Origin: Mycolicibacterium iranicum
GTDB lineage: Bacteria > Actinomycetota > Actinomycetes > Mycobacteriales > Mycobacteriaceae
NCBI RefSeq assembly: GCF_014190915.1
Contig: NZ_JACHVU010000011.1
Location: 116,676-180,675 of the forward strand
Direction of reading: 5' to 3'
DNA length: 64,000 bases
Below, one piece after another: positions 8,444 through 17,388 of this stretch; position 1 is the stretch's first letter; the number at the start of each line of letters is the position of its first letter. The position numbers and the translations under genes are program-made. The notes under the pieces were generated by a model. The model worked only from the letters and a program-made list of their open reading frames with translations. It was not told the DNA's origin and ran no database searches.

Positions 8444-9615
8444 GAGTGCGTCACCCGTTCGACCCGCACCACCGCGATGTCGTCGCTGATGCCGCCGTCG
8501 GACGCCGCGCGCTCCTCCACGGCGTCGATCAACGCGTCCACGAACGCCCGGCCCGGCAGGTGCGCGAGGGTGCGGGCGAGCTCGAGCAGCCCGGCCTCGC
8601 CCAGACGCTCGTTGCCGCGGCCGATGTGACCTTCGAACAGTCCGTCGGTGAGCAAGACCAGACCTTTGCCTTCGGGCAGCTCGACCTGCTGCGGTGTCCA
8701 ATCGCGGCCGTGCAGCCCGAGCGCCGGGCCGCCGGCGGGCTCCACCCATTCGACCGTGCCGCCGCCGTGCAGCAGCATCCCCGGGTGCCCGGCACGCACA
8801 GCGGTGATCACGGACCCCTCCGGCGGGATCCTCAGGCTGAGCACCGTGGCGAAGATCCCCCGGCCCGCACGCTCGGCGCGCAGGATGCGTTCGAGCTGGT
8901 TCATCCGGTCAGAGCCGTGCAGACCCGCGAAGGTCAGCGCCCGCCAGGCGATGCGCAGCGCCACCCCGAGGGCCGCTTCGTCGGGTCCGTGGCCCGACAC
9001 GTCGCCGATCATCACGTGCACGGTGCGGTCGGGGGTCTGGACGAAGTCGTAGAAGTCGCCGCCGAGCAGCGCGTTCTCGCGACTGGGCCGGTACTGGCTG
9101 ACGATCTCGACGCCCGGGTTGTCGAGCAGGAGCGGCGAGGGGAGCAGACCCCGTTCCAGCCGGGCGTTCTCGCGGGCCCGCAGCTGGCTGGCCTGCAGGT
9201 CGACGGAGGTGAGCTCGGCACGCTTGCGTTCGATGGCGTACAGCACGGCGCGCCTCAGCACCTCGGGGTCTACCCGGTCCTTGATCAGGTAGTCCTGCGC
9301 TCCGGCCGATACCGCGGACACCCCGACGTGCTCGTCGTTCAACCCGGTCAGGACGACGACCGGGATGGTGTTGTCCTGTGTGGCGATGCGGTTGAGGCCG
9401 TTGATCCCGTCGGTGTCGTGCAGATGGAGATCGAGCAGGATGCAGTCGGGCCGGGCGAGGGCGATCTCCTGTTCGGCCTTGGCCATCGATTCGGCCCACA
9501 CCACGTCCATCGGGACGCCGGCATCGGCGATCAGTTCCTCGACCAGGATGGCGTCTGCCCGATCGTCTTCGACCAGGAGCAGCGACAGCGCCGCGCTGTT
9601 ACTGGGGGCAAGCAT
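8440..9615 (-). CDS. response regulator fused to PP2C (RsbU-type) phosphatase
   Basis: 391 aa from ATG 9615. An N-terminal receiver (about 10-125, acidic EDD, phospho-acceptor Asp in LLDLHLHD, Lys in LIKDRV) is followed by a coiled linker (140-170) and a SpoIIE/RsbU PP2C domain with GGDFYDF, IGDVSGHG, LLTDGLFEG and SDDIAVV metal-binding motifs. Such proteins dephosphorylate anti-anti-sigma factors in partner-switching pathways. No sigma, anti-sigma or antagonist gene lies in this window, so the target is elsewhere. First gene of the operon; a 244-bp gap separates it from a divergent acyltransferase gene. Confidence 0.92.
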   Translation of the reverse strand: MLAPSNSAALSLLLVEDDRADAILVEELIADAGVPMDVVWAESMAKAEQEIALARPDCILLDLHLHDTDGINGLNRIATQDNTIPVVVLTGLNDEHVGVSAVSAGAQDYLIKDRVDPEVLRRAVLYAIERKRAELTSVDLQASQLRARENARLERGLLPSPLLLDNPGVEIVSQYRPSRENALLGGDFYDFVQTPDRTVHVMIGDVSGHGPDEAALGVALRIAWRALTFAGLHGSDRMNQLERILRAERAGRGIFATVLSLRIPPEGSVITAVRAGHPGMLLHGGGTVEWVEPAGGPALGLHGRDWTPQQVELPEGKGLVLLTDGLFEGHIGRGNERLGEAGLLELARTLAHLPGRAFVDALIDAVEERAASDGGISDDIAVVRVERVTHS

Positions 9616-9859
9616 GATTCCCGGCACCCTTGCCGGCGCGCGCGCAGTGCGCGGGCCTATATGTTCGATTGACAATTCTCAGGAGAATACCTGGGCCCCT
9701 TACCGTGTGGACAACACATCCGCGGCGTTGCGTGCCGCCGTTGCCGAACCGGCGCTGGTAATCTCCGACCGGTCGCCGGCCACGACGGGGAGGTGGTCCT
9801 GCCGTAGCCGATGCCTCCACGGAGGCCGGTCTGCCGAGCGTCGCTGACGAGCCAACCCG

Positions 9860-11116
9860 ATGACTGCCGCCCGAAAAAGACGATCGAACAATTTTGACGA
9901 AATGAGTTGTGTGCGCAGCGGAGAGATCAAAGCCTTGTCCGGCTTGCGCATCGTCGCCGCTCTCTGGGTCGTCCTGTTCCACTTCCGGCCGCTGCTGGCC
10001 GAAGCCGCCCCGGGTTTCAGCAGTGCGTTCGCCCCGATCCTGAACGCCGGCGCCCAGGGTGTCGACCTGTTCTTCATTCTCAGCGGGTTCGTCCTGACGT
10101 GGAACTATCTCGACCGCATGGGCGAATCGTGGAAGACCCGGGACACCCTGCGCTTCCTGTGGCTGCGGCTGGCCCGGGTGTGGCCGGTGTACCTGGTGAC
10201 GATGCACCTGGCGGCCGCATTCGCCGTCTTCACGCTGTATGTGGGCGGCTTCCCCCTGCCACCTCCGGTCATCGAGTCGCTGAACGCGTTGAGCTGGCTC
10301 AAGCAGGTGTTGCTCGTCCAGCTGTGGTTCCAGCCCTATTTCGACGGGTCGAGCTGGAACGGCCCGGCGTGGTCGATCAGCGCGGAATGGCTGGCCTACC
10401 TGCTGTTCGGCGGGCTGGTGCTGATCATCTTCCGGATCGCGTCGGCCACCCGGGCGCGCGGTCTGATCTGGCTGGCCGTCGCGGCCGCGCTGGCTCCGAC
10501 GCTGCTGCTGCTGGCTCACGGGGTGTTCTACACGCCGTGGAGCTGGCTACCGCGCATCATCATGCAGTTCACCGCGGGCGCCCTGGCCTGCGCGGCAGTG
10601 CGCAAACTGGTGCTCTCCGAGCGGGCCAGGAAGACCGCGGGCCTCACCTCGCTGGCGATCTGCGCCGTCATCGTGGGTGGGCTGTACCTCCTCGACGCCT
10701 ACCCACCCGGGGACATGCTCGACGCCGGCGGTCTCGTCGACGTCCTCTTCGTGCCGTTCGTCGTCACGGTGTCGGTCGGGGCGGGCACCCTGCCCGCATT
10801 GCTGTCGACGCGGGTCATGGTCTACCTCGGCCACATCTCGTTCGGCCTCTACATGGTCCACGAGATCGTGCACACGGCGTGGAACTGGGCGGTGCTGCAG
10901 TTCGACATCCTGCTCACCCCGAGCTGGTGGGCCAAGCTCGTCGTCCTGGGATTGATCGTGCTGGCCGGCGGCGCAGCGGCCGCGCTCTACCACGGGGTGG
11001 AGGAGCCGGCCCGGCGGTGGATGAGGCGCATGGTCGAGCCGGCGCCCACCCGGGTGCCCCAGCCTCTGGAAGCGCCCGCGAGCAGGCTGCAGTCGGTCGC
11101 CGCGAGGGCCGGCTGA
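9860..11116 (+). CDS. membrane acyltransferase family 3 (OafA/YrhL type)
   Basis: 418 aa with about ten transmembrane segments. The family start motif LSGLRIVAALWVVLFHF (His near residue 41) and the DLFFILSGFVL segment are clear, as is the conserved region around WSISAEWLAYLLFG. Family members O-acylate sugars of cell-envelope glycans and glycolipids. The start at 9860 is the first ATG; a later ATG at 9902 is possible. The SGNH-hydrolase gene follows 57 bp downstream. Confidence 0.9.
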   Translation: MTAARKRRSNNFDEMSCVRSGEIKALSGLRIVAALWVVLFHFRPLLAEAAPGFSSAFAPILNAGAQGVDLFFILSGFVLTWNYLDRMGESWKTRDTLRFLWLRLARVWPVYLVTMHLAAAFAVFTLYVGGFPLPPPVIESLNALSWLKQVLLVQLWFQPYFDGSSWNGPAWSISAEWLAYLLFGGLVLIIFRIASATRARGLIWLAVAAALAPTLLLLAHGVFYTPWSWLPRIIMQFTAGALACAAVRKLVLSERARKTAGLTSLAICAVIVGGLYLLDAYPPGDMLDAGGLVDVLFVPFVVTVSVGAGTLPALLSTRVMVYLGHISFGLYMVHEIVHTAWNWAVLQFDILLTPSWWAKLVVLGLIVLAGGAAAALYHGVEEPARRWMRRMVEPAPTRVPQPLEAPASRLQSVAARAG

Positions 11117-11173
11117 CCGTCGCGAGCGGCGAGTCGACGGGGCAATGAAGTCGGCCGACCCTAGGCTGGTCCA

Positions 11174-11863
11174 GTGAGTCGCGTTCTGACAGTGGTGCTT
11201 TCCCTCGTGGTGCTTCTGGGCTCCGCGTCGGCGCCCGTTCCCCAGGTTGCGCACCATGACGTGCGATTCGCCGATTTCGAGCGCAACCGCATCGCCGTGA
11301 TCGGCGATTCGTACACCACCGGCAGCGATCAGGGCGGTAACGGCCCGCAGGGCTGGACACCCCAGGTCTGGAGGGCACTGGCCCAAGGCGGCATCGCCGT
11401 GACCCCGACGGTGGCGGCCGAGGGTGGGGCCGGCTACTGCACCCGCGGCAACCGCGGCGGAGTCTTCGAGGACCTGACCGTGCGCGCGGTGAAACCCGAC
11501 GACGTGCTTGTGGTCTTCTTCGGGTCGCGCAACGACATGAAGGTCGATCCGACCCGGTTGTCGATCGCGATGTACGGCACCCTGCGACTGGCACGCCAGA
11601 TCGCACGCTCGGCCGACTTGCTCGTCATCGGCCCGCCTTGGACGGACGCCGATCCGCCACCGGAGATCCTGCGGATCCGCGACGTGCTGAGCTACCAGGC
11701 CGACCTGGCGGGGGCGACGTTCGTCGACCCTCTCGCCGCGCGCTGGTTCGCGGGTCGGCCCGACCTGATCGGCAAGGACGGCGTCCATCCCACCGACGCC
11801 GGGCACACCTACATGGCGGAGAAGATCGCCCCGTTGATCAGCGCCCGTCTGCACCCGTTCTGA
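11174..11863 (+). CDS. secreted SGNH/GDSL hydrolase
   Basis: 229 aa, GTG start. A short signal peptide (SRVLTVVLSLVVLLGSASA) is followed by block I GDSYTTG (nucleophile Ser, about residue 46), a GSRND block III and GVHPTDAGH with the catalytic Asp-His. This is an exported esterase or acetyl-transferase domain. In many bacteria an AT3 membrane acyltransferase is fused to an SGNH domain; here the two are adjacent separate genes, suggesting they act on the same acylated glycan. Confidence 0.88.
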   Translation: MSRVLTVVLSLVVLLGSASAPVPQVAHHDVRFADFERNRIAVIGDSYTTGSDQGGNGPQGWTPQVWRALAQGGIAVTPTVAAEGGAGYCTRGNRGGVFEDLTVRAVKPDDVLVVFFGSRNDMKVDPTRLSIAMYGTLRLARQIARSADLLVIGPPWTDADPPPEILRIRDVLSYQADLAGATFVDPLAARWFAGRPDLIGKDGVHPTDAGHTYMAEKIAPLISARLHPF

Positions 11864-11901
11864 CGCCCCAGTGCGTTCACCAGCCCTGTTATGGTTTTCC
11901 G

Positions 11902-12189
11902 GTGATCCGCAACGTGGTTCTGGCCAAGCTGACGACGGGCTACGACGCCGCCGAGGTGGCGGCGATCCAGGAGGGCCTGCGGAATCTCGATTGCCCGGGT
12001 ACGGTCCGCTACACCGTGGGCACGGATGCGGGACTGCGCGACGGGAACTGGGATTTCGTCATCGTCGCCGACTTCGAGGACGTCGCCGCCTACCGCGGAT
12101 ACGACGAGGATGCCGCACACAACGAACTGCGGGCACGGTTGGCGCCCTTCGTCGACCAGATCGCACGTGCCCAGTTCGACATTCCCTGA
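11902..12189 (+). CDS. Dabb-family (stress-responsive alpha/beta barrel) protein
   Basis: 95 aa from the GTG at 11902. It fits a dimeric alpha-beta barrel fold: it begins VIRNVVLAKL, has the pattern GNWDFVIVADFED in the middle and ends with a helix plus AQFDIP strand. Dabb proteins are small, often stress-induced, with varied or unknown activities. A longer reading frame from 11638 overlaps the SGNH gene in another frame and was not used. Confidence 0.8.
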   Translation: MIRNVVLAKLTTGYDAAEVAAIQEGLRNLDCPGTVRYTVGTDAGLRDGNWDFVIVADFEDVAAYRGYDEDAAHNELRARLAPFVDQIARAQFDIP

Positions 12190-12330
12190 TTCGGCATCGC
12201 CTGAATCGGCATCGCCTGATTCGGCGCGGCTGGTCCTCACCGCCCGTACAACCCTGCGGTGAGGACACGTTTACGCGTTCTCAAAACGGCGCGATGCCGG
12301 GTGTTACCGAGGACGGCCACTCTGTCGAGC

Positions 12331-12702
12331 GTGGGCATCTACGACCAGATCGGCGGCTCCGCGGCCGTCACCGCGGCGGTGGACGACCTCTACCGCAGAG
12401 TGATCGCCGATCCCGGGCTCAGTCACTACTTCGACGGCGTCGACATGAAACGTCTGAAGGCGCGTCAACGCTCATTCCTGGCGGCCGCCCTCGGGGGACA
12501 CGAACCCGCACTCGTCCAGGACATGCGAGAAGCCCACTCCCATCTCGACATCGCCCCGCGTCATTTCGACCGGGCCGTCGACCATCTCGTGGAGACGCTC
12601 AGCGACCTCGGGGTCCGCGGGTCAGTCCTGGACCGGGTCGGCGCCCGTCTGGCTCCGCTGAAGGCCGAGGTCGTGGCCGGGCGGGCCGCGCGCGCGGGCT
12701 GA
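12331..12702 (+). CDS. glbN: group I truncated haemoglobin (trHbN)
   Basis: 123 aa from the GTG at 12331. It starts with the family pattern IYDQIGG, has Tyr B10 in DDLYRRV and the proximal (F8) His in REAHSHLDI. trHbN of mycobacteria detoxifies nitric oxide to nitrate using bound oxygen; that is known for the family. Length matches a 2-on-2 globin. An in-frame ATG-like start at 12259 would add 24 Arg-rich residues unlike the family and was rejected. Confidence 0.9.
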   Translation: MGIYDQIGGSAAVTAAVDDLYRRVIADPGLSHYFDGVDMKRLKARQRSFLAAALGGHEPALVQDMREAHSHLDIAPRHFDRAVDHLVETLSDLGVRGSVLDRVGARLAPLKAEVVAGRAARAG

Positions 12703-12706
12703 GGCG

Positions 12707-13450
12707 TCAGAGCGGGCGCGAGTAGCGGCGCACGAAGGTCCGCAGAATCTTCATCGGGTGGCTCACCCGGTATCGGCGTGCGGCATCCTTGAGCTGCTCG
12801 GCGGTCTCCGGCGCGAAGTACCCGTGGCCCTTGTACACATCGATCCTGGTGCAGATGCCGTCGAGGTCGAGCTCGGGATGGAACTGCGTCGCATAGACAT
12901 TGGCTCCCACGCGGAACGCCTGCACCGGGCAGTGCGCCGAGGTGGCCAGCCGGGCAGCACCCGAGGGCAGCGACGCCGCCGACTCCTTGTGGCCGCCGAA
13001 TGCGTCGAAGGTGTCCGGCAGCCCGGCGAAGAGCGGATCACTGCGCCCTTCCTCGGTCAGTTCGACGGTGAGTCCGGCGACCGGCTCGCTGTGGGAGCGG
13101 TCGATCACCGCGCCGACGGCGGTCCCCAGGGTGCCGATGCCGTAGCAACAGCCCAGGAACGGGAAATCGCGGGCGAGGATGTCGGCGAGCAGGTCGGCCA
13201 GCTCGGCCTCGACCCTGATCTGGGTGGGCGATTTCGAGGCCGGGTCGTCGCTGACGTTGTACGGGCCGCCGCCCAGAACGATGCCGGACCAGTCCGCGAG
13301 GTCGAGGCGTCCGAGTTCGCGGTGGGTGAGCCGGATCCGCGGCATGCTCGTCTCGTCGAGACCGGCGAAGCGCATCATCGCGCGGTACTCGTCGTCGGCG
13401 GCTTCGTCCTCGCCGCGGATCGACAACAACAGAAATGGGGCGTCGGCCAC
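12707..13450 (-). CDS. class I glutamine amidotransferase-like protein
   Basis: 247 aa, GTG start. GATase1 fold with LGGGPYNV (oxyanion segment), nucleophile Cys in FLGCCYGIG (about residue 100) and the catalytic His in TQFHPELD (about 190), followed by a Glu. Stand-alone relatives of GMP synthase's glutaminase domain act as amidotransferase subunits or gamma-glutamyl hydrolases; no synthase partner is adjacent. Tail-to-tail with glbN (4 bp apart) and head-to-head with the MenC-like gene. Confidence 0.85.
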   Translation of the reverse strand: MADAPFLLLSIRGEDEAADDEYRAMMRFAGLDETSMPRIRLTHRELGRLDLADWSGIVLGGGPYNVSDDPASKSPTQIRVEAELADLLADILARDFPFLGCCYGIGTLGTAVGAVIDRSHSEPVAGLTVELTEEGRSDPLFAGLPDTFDAFGGHKESAASLPSGAARLATSAHCPVQAFRVGANVYATQFHPELDLDGICTRIDVYKGHGYFAPETAEQLKDAARRYRVSHPMKILRTFVRRYSRPL

Positions 13451-13486
13451 GGTTGAACCCTAGCGACGGGCTAGCTTTATCGGTCA

Positions 13487-14266
13487 GTGAGAACGCTCAT
13501 CGATTTCGACAGTGCCCCCGTCTTCGCCGTCCCGACCCGCCATGGCGTCCGGGAGGGCGTCCTGCTCGACGGCCCGCAGGGGTGGGGGGAGTTCAGCCCG
13601 CCCGCCGACGCCGACGACGCGCTGGCGGCGCGATGGCTGACCGCGGCGATGGAGCCGAGCACCGTCGGTTGGCCCGATGCGGTGCGGGGCAGGGTGGCGG
13701 TCGCCGACCCGGCCGCCCGCGCCGTCGTCTCGGTCGTGGACGTGGACGCGGCGGTGACGCGGATCGACGGCCTGGGTACCGCGGTCGATCTGGTCGAGTT
13801 GGTGTGTGCCGACGCCGGGGACGTGGCCGCGGTCCGGCGACGCGTCGACGTGCCGGTGGGGGTGGATGTCGAGCTGCTGGAATCCGATCCGCACTGCGCC
13901 GATGTCGCGGTTCTGCGGTGCGGGGCCCTTGGGGGCGTGCGTCGCGCGCTGCGCCGGTTCGAGAGGCTCGGTATGCCCGCGGTGGTGCACTTCACCGGGA
14001 CGACGAGCATCGGGCTTGCCGCCGACGTCGCACTCGCCGCAGCGCTCCCGGACCTGCCGTTCGCGTGCGGGCCGGCGCCGGAGTGGTTGCCCGAGGGCGA
14101 TGTGGTGTCGGCGGCGCGCACGCTGGTGCCGGCGCAGGGCTACCTGCCCGCCGCGCCGATGCCCGCCGCACCTGACCCGGTGAAGCTCGCACAGTTCGCG
14201 GTGTCGGACCCGCAGGCCGTCGCCCGGTGGCGCGCGTGGCTGCATCGCGCGGCCGCCCTGCTCTGA
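13487..14266 (+). CDS. MenC-like enolase-superfamily protein, probably inactive
   Basis: 259 aa, GTG start. It resembles o-succinylbenzoate synthase MenC: GPQGWGEFSP matches the MenC N-terminal motif, RRRVDVPVGVD and VLRCGALGG match the barrel, and the C-terminal VHFTGTTSIGLAADVALAAALP matches the last strands. It is about 60 aa shorter than mycobacterial MenC; the KxK base motif and the DxN metal ligand are not visible, and the second catalytic Lys (VLKVAPLGG in MenC) is Arg. A paralogue with lost or changed activity is inferred. A true menC should exist elsewhere. Confidence 0.7.
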   Translation: MRTLIDFDSAPVFAVPTRHGVREGVLLDGPQGWGEFSPPADADDALAARWLTAAMEPSTVGWPDAVRGRVAVADPAARAVVSVVDVDAAVTRIDGLGTAVDLVELVCADAGDVAAVRRRVDVPVGVDVELLESDPHCADVAVLRCGALGGVRRALRRFERLGMPAVVHFTGTTSIGLAADVALAAALPDLPFACGPAPEWLPEGDVVSAARTLVPAQGYLPAAPMPAAPDPVKLAQFAVSDPQAVARWRAWLHRAAALL

Positions 14267-14377
14267 GCCGCCCGAAAATCGGTTGCACCACGAATCCACG
14301 GTGGCGTTGACTGGGCTCGTGAACCCGTCAGGCGCATCGTGGGATCGATTGCAGTACAACGCAATCGGTGGTGCGTT

Positions 14378-14403
14378 CGGCCGCGACCGTGATGTCGCGG
14401 CCG
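14378..14403 (-). terminator. hairpin after aceA2
   Basis: Perfect 10-bp inverted repeat (CGGCCGCGAC / GTCGCGGCCG) with a 6-nt loop, 8 bp past the aceA2 stop codon. There is no U-tract, as is common for mycobacterial terminators. It also lies in the convergent gap with the MenC-like gene. Confidence 0.65.
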
Positions 14404-14410
14404 CGCGGGC

Positions 14411-16711
14411 TCAATCCTGCTTGCTGATCAACCGGGTCAACGCCTCCCGGTCGGGAGCGAGGAGTTCGTCGATGCGCGGCTGGTTCACGTCGGCGACGAT
14501 GATCTCCCCGACCTCCTGGTAGACGTCGCTGAAGATGCCGTGGGACTTCATCTTGTCGGTTTGGTAGATGTTGTCCTCGGTGGGCGTCACGTAGTAGACG
14601 ATCTCGGCCTTGAACCGGTGGATCAGCCACAGGTGGATGACGTCCATCAGGCGCTTCTGCCGCAGGTGCTCGGCAAAGGTGTTCTGGTCGCGGACGGTCA
14701 GGATGCTGCGGCCGTGCCGGTCCTTGATGGGGTCGACCACGACGTTGGCCAGCGGCGCCGCACCCTCTTCGGCGCCGGCGCCGAGTATCTGGAGGTCGAG
14801 GACGTCCGAACCGGCGCGGCGGGGACGCAGTTGCACCCGCAACCGCTCGGGCAGCTCATAGTGCTCGCTCCACAGCGCCAGCCATTCCTCCAGCAGCTTC
14901 TTCGGCACCTCGGTCTGGACGAGGTGCTGGTGCTGGGTGGAACCCTTGCCCATCGACTTCGTCGTCGCCGTCCGTCCCGACGACGCCGCCAGCGCGGCAT
15001 CGCTGCGCGGCCCGCCGACCAGGGTCTGCGGTGTGCGGTACGGGGATTCGACGAGGCGCATCTTGCGCTGCAGCCGCGCCAGCGCGAGCATGCCCTCCTG
15101 CCGCAGCGAGGTGGCGAACTCCTCGGAGGCCACACCGTCGACCTGGTGCCCGCCGTAGGTGATGAAGTTGAAGACGAACCCCATCTTGCCGATCTCCTCC
15201 GGGAACGCCCGCATCTCCTCGTCGGACATCCCCGTGGTGTCCCAGTTGAACGACGGCGAGAGGTTGTAGGCGAGCATCTTGTCCGGGTAGACGTCGTGGA
15301 TCGCGTCGGCGAACTGCTTGGCGTCGGCCAGATCGGCCGTCTTGGTCTCCATCCACAGGATGTCGGCGAACGGCGCGGCGGCCAGCGACTTCGCGATCGC
15401 GTACGGGATTCCGCCGCGGACCTGGTAGTAACCCTCGGGGGTCTTGACCCTCTCGCAGTCCCAGGCCACGTCGGCACCGAGTTCCTTGGCTTTCTCGCGG
15501 GCGTTGTAGAGCGGCGCCCGCTCGGCGAACGCCCGCCATTCGGCCGCGCTCATCGACGGCGGTTCCCCCTCGCGCTCACGGAACTCCAGGAGCTCGGCGA
15601 CGGCCTCGCCATAGGTGTTCAGGCCCGCGTCGTCCTGCCAGGCATCGACGAACCGCGATTCGACCTTGTCGAAGGCGGCGTCGATCGAGGCTTCGGTTCC
15701 GTCCTGCCAGGCGGTCGACGTCTCGTCGATCAGCGCGATGAGCCCCTGCCGCTGCAGCCACGCCTCTGCCGAGGCGTACTCCCCGTCGGGGAGGGCGTAG
15801 AGCAGATGCCCGTTGAGTTCGGTCACTCCCTTGTCGTAGAAGCGGCGCACCATCGCCAGGAAGCACGACTTGTACGACGGGATCTTCAGATTCGTGGCAC
15901 CGAGCAGGAACGGCTGGTCGCGTTCGTCGGCCCGGCTGTCGATCAGGCTGGCCGCCTCGGCATCGGTGCGGGCGACGATGATGCCGGGCACGCGCATGAT
16001 GTCCAGCTGGAACCGCGCGGTGTTGAGGCGCTTGATCTGCTCATCGGACGGCACCAGCACCTTGCCACCCTGGTGTCCGCACTTCTTGGTGCCGGGCCGT
16101 TGGTCCTCGATGTGGTAACCGGGCACACCCGCCTCGACGAAGCGCCGGATCAGGTTGCGTACGTGCGGATCTCCGCCGTGGCCGGTGTCCGCATCGGCGA
16201 TGATGAACGGCCGGTAGTCCACGGGCGGTTGCGCGGCCCGTTGGTCGTCGGTCATCTGCAGGCGCAGGTACTGCTGGTTGCGGTCCGCGGTGAGCAGGGC
16301 CCGCACGATGCCCGCGGCCTCCTCCGGCACCTGGCTGAGTGGGTAGCTGGCCAGGTCGGGTCCGGGATCCTCGGAGATGGAACCCTTGGCCGAGGTGGCC
16401 CAGCCGCCCAGGTAGATGCCTTCGATGCCCATCCGCTTCATCACCACGGCCTGGCCGGGGGAGTAGGGGCCGAAGGTGGTGATGCTCCTGCCCTTGGCGA
16501 ACAGCTCGCGCAGGTGCGGATGGAAGGCGGTCGCGGCCTCGCGCGCGACCGGATAGTCGGCGGGGATGGTGCCGCGTTGTTCGGCGACCTGCCGGGCCGT
16601 GTAGAGGCGGATGATCCCGTCGAATCGCGGGCTGTCGAAGTAGCTCTGCGTCTCGGCGACATCGCGCTCGAACGGCGTCTGGGGCTGAAGTTCAGCTTCG
16701 ATGATGGCCAT
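14411..16711 (-). CDS. aceA: isocitrate lyase, large AceA2-type
   Basis: 766 aa, much longer than the 430-aa prokaryotic Icl1, as in the mycobacterial AceA2 form. The active-site signature KKCGHQGGK is at about residue 208-216, and metal/substrate regions ADADTGHGG, ARTDAEAA and LSPSFNW are intact. The extra 150 C-terminal residues carry the AceA2-specific domain. It cleaves isocitrate to glyoxylate and succinate (glyoxylate shunt), and the family can act on methylisocitrate. It begins 35 bp after the upp stop on the same strand, so it may share the URC operon transcript. Confidence 0.95.
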   Translation of the reverse strand: MAIIEAELQPQTPFERDVAETQSYFDSPRFDGIIRLYTARQVAEQRGTIPADYPVAREAATAFHPHLRELFAKGRSITTFGPYSPGQAVVMKRMGIEGIYLGGWATSAKGSISEDPGPDLASYPLSQVPEEAAGIVRALLTADRNQQYLRLQMTDDQRAAQPPVDYRPFIIADADTGHGGDPHVRNLIRRFVEAGVPGYHIEDQRPGTKKCGHQGGKVLVPSDEQIKRLNTARFQLDIMRVPGIIVARTDAEAASLIDSRADERDQPFLLGATNLKIPSYKSCFLAMVRRFYDKGVTELNGHLLYALPDGEYASAEAWLQRQGLIALIDETSTAWQDGTEASIDAAFDKVESRFVDAWQDDAGLNTYGEAVAELLEFREREGEPPSMSAAEWRAFAERAPLYNAREKAKELGADVAWDCERVKTPEGYYQVRGGIPYAIAKSLAAAPFADILWMETKTADLADAKQFADAIHDVYPDKMLAYNLSPSFNWDTTGMSDEEMRAFPEEIGKMGFVFNFITYGGHQVDGVASEEFATSLRQEGMLALARLQRKMRLVESPYRTPQTLVGGPRSDAALAASSGRTATTKSMGKGSTQHQHLVQTEVPKKLLEEWLALWSEHYELPERLRVQLRPRRAGSDVLDLQILGAGAEEGAAPLANVVVDPIKDRHGRSILTVRDQNTFAEHLRQKRLMDVIHLWLIHRFKAEIVYYVTPTEDNIYQTDKMKSHGIFSDVYQEVGEIIVADVNQPRIDELLAPDREALTRLISKQD

Positions 16712-16746
16712 GACTCACCCTACGGCGGTGACGGCGTCCCCGGTGG

Positions 16747-17388
16747 TCACTTCGTGCCGAAGATGCGATCGCCGACGTCGCCGAGCCCGGGCAGGATGTA
16801 GCCCCGCTCGTCGAGTTCCCGGTCGATCGCCGCGGTGTAGATCGGCACGTCGGGGTGGGCCCGCGTCATCGCGGCGATGCCCTCGGGACAGGTGAGCAGG
16901 CAGACGAACTTGATCGACTTCGGGTGGCATTCGCGCAACCGGTCGACGGCCGCCACCGCCGAGCTGCCGGTGGCCAGCAGCGGGTCCACCACGACGACGT
17001 CGCGCTCACGCAGGTCGCCCGGCATCTTGAAGTAATACTCCACGGCCACGCGGATTTTCGGGTCGCGGTACAGACCGATGTGCCCGACGCGGGCCGAGGG
17101 CACCACGTCGAGCATCCCGTCGAGGATCCCCGTCCCGGCCCGCAGGATCGACACGAACACCAGCTTCTTACCGTCCATCACCGAGCCGGTGGTCGTCTCC
17201 ATCGGCGTCTGCACCTCGATGTCCTGGACGGCGACGTCGCGCAGCACCTCGTAGGCCATCATGGCCGACACCTCACGGACCAGGCGCCGAAAGCTGTTCG
17301 TGGACGCATCCTTCCGCCGCATCAGCGTGATCTTGTGCGCGACCAGCGGATGGTCGACCACATGGACCCCGCCGCCCTGTACGGTCAT
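16747..17388 (-). CDS. upp: uracil phosphoribosyltransferase
   Basis: 213 aa. The PRPP-binding motif VVVDPLLATGSSA is at about residue 130, with ILRAGTG near 80 and the uracil-binding YILPGLGDVGDR at the C-terminus. It makes UMP from uracil and PRPP. The ATG overlaps the stop of the DUF1688 gene by 4 bp (ATGA), showing translational coupling. In the URC pathway UPRT performs the first step, so this copy probably serves catabolism as well as salvage. Confidence 0.95.
   Translation of the reverse strand: MTVQGGGVHVVDHPLVAHKITLMRRKDASTNSFRRLVREVSAMMAYEVLRDVAVQDIEVQTPMETTTGSVMDGKKLVFVSILRAGTGILDGMLDVVPSARVGHIGLYRDPKIRVAVEYYFKMPGDLRERDVVVVDPLLATGSSAVAAVDRLRECHPKSIKFVCLLTCPEGIAAMTRAHPDVPIYTAAIDRELDERGYILPGLGDVGDRIFGTK

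Noticed and set aside
10547..11854. 435-codon minus-strand frame under the acyltransferase and SGNH genes
   Set aside because: Both plus-strand genes have family motifs; the antisense product has none.
12259..12330. N-terminal extension of the truncated haemoglobin
   Set aside because: The added residues are Arg-rich and unlike any trHbN; the GTG at 12331 gives the canonical start.
14540..16801. 753-codon plus-strand frame antisense to aceA2
   Set aside because: The minus strand has the complete isocitrate lyase; the antisense translation is low-complexity and lacks recognisable motifs.
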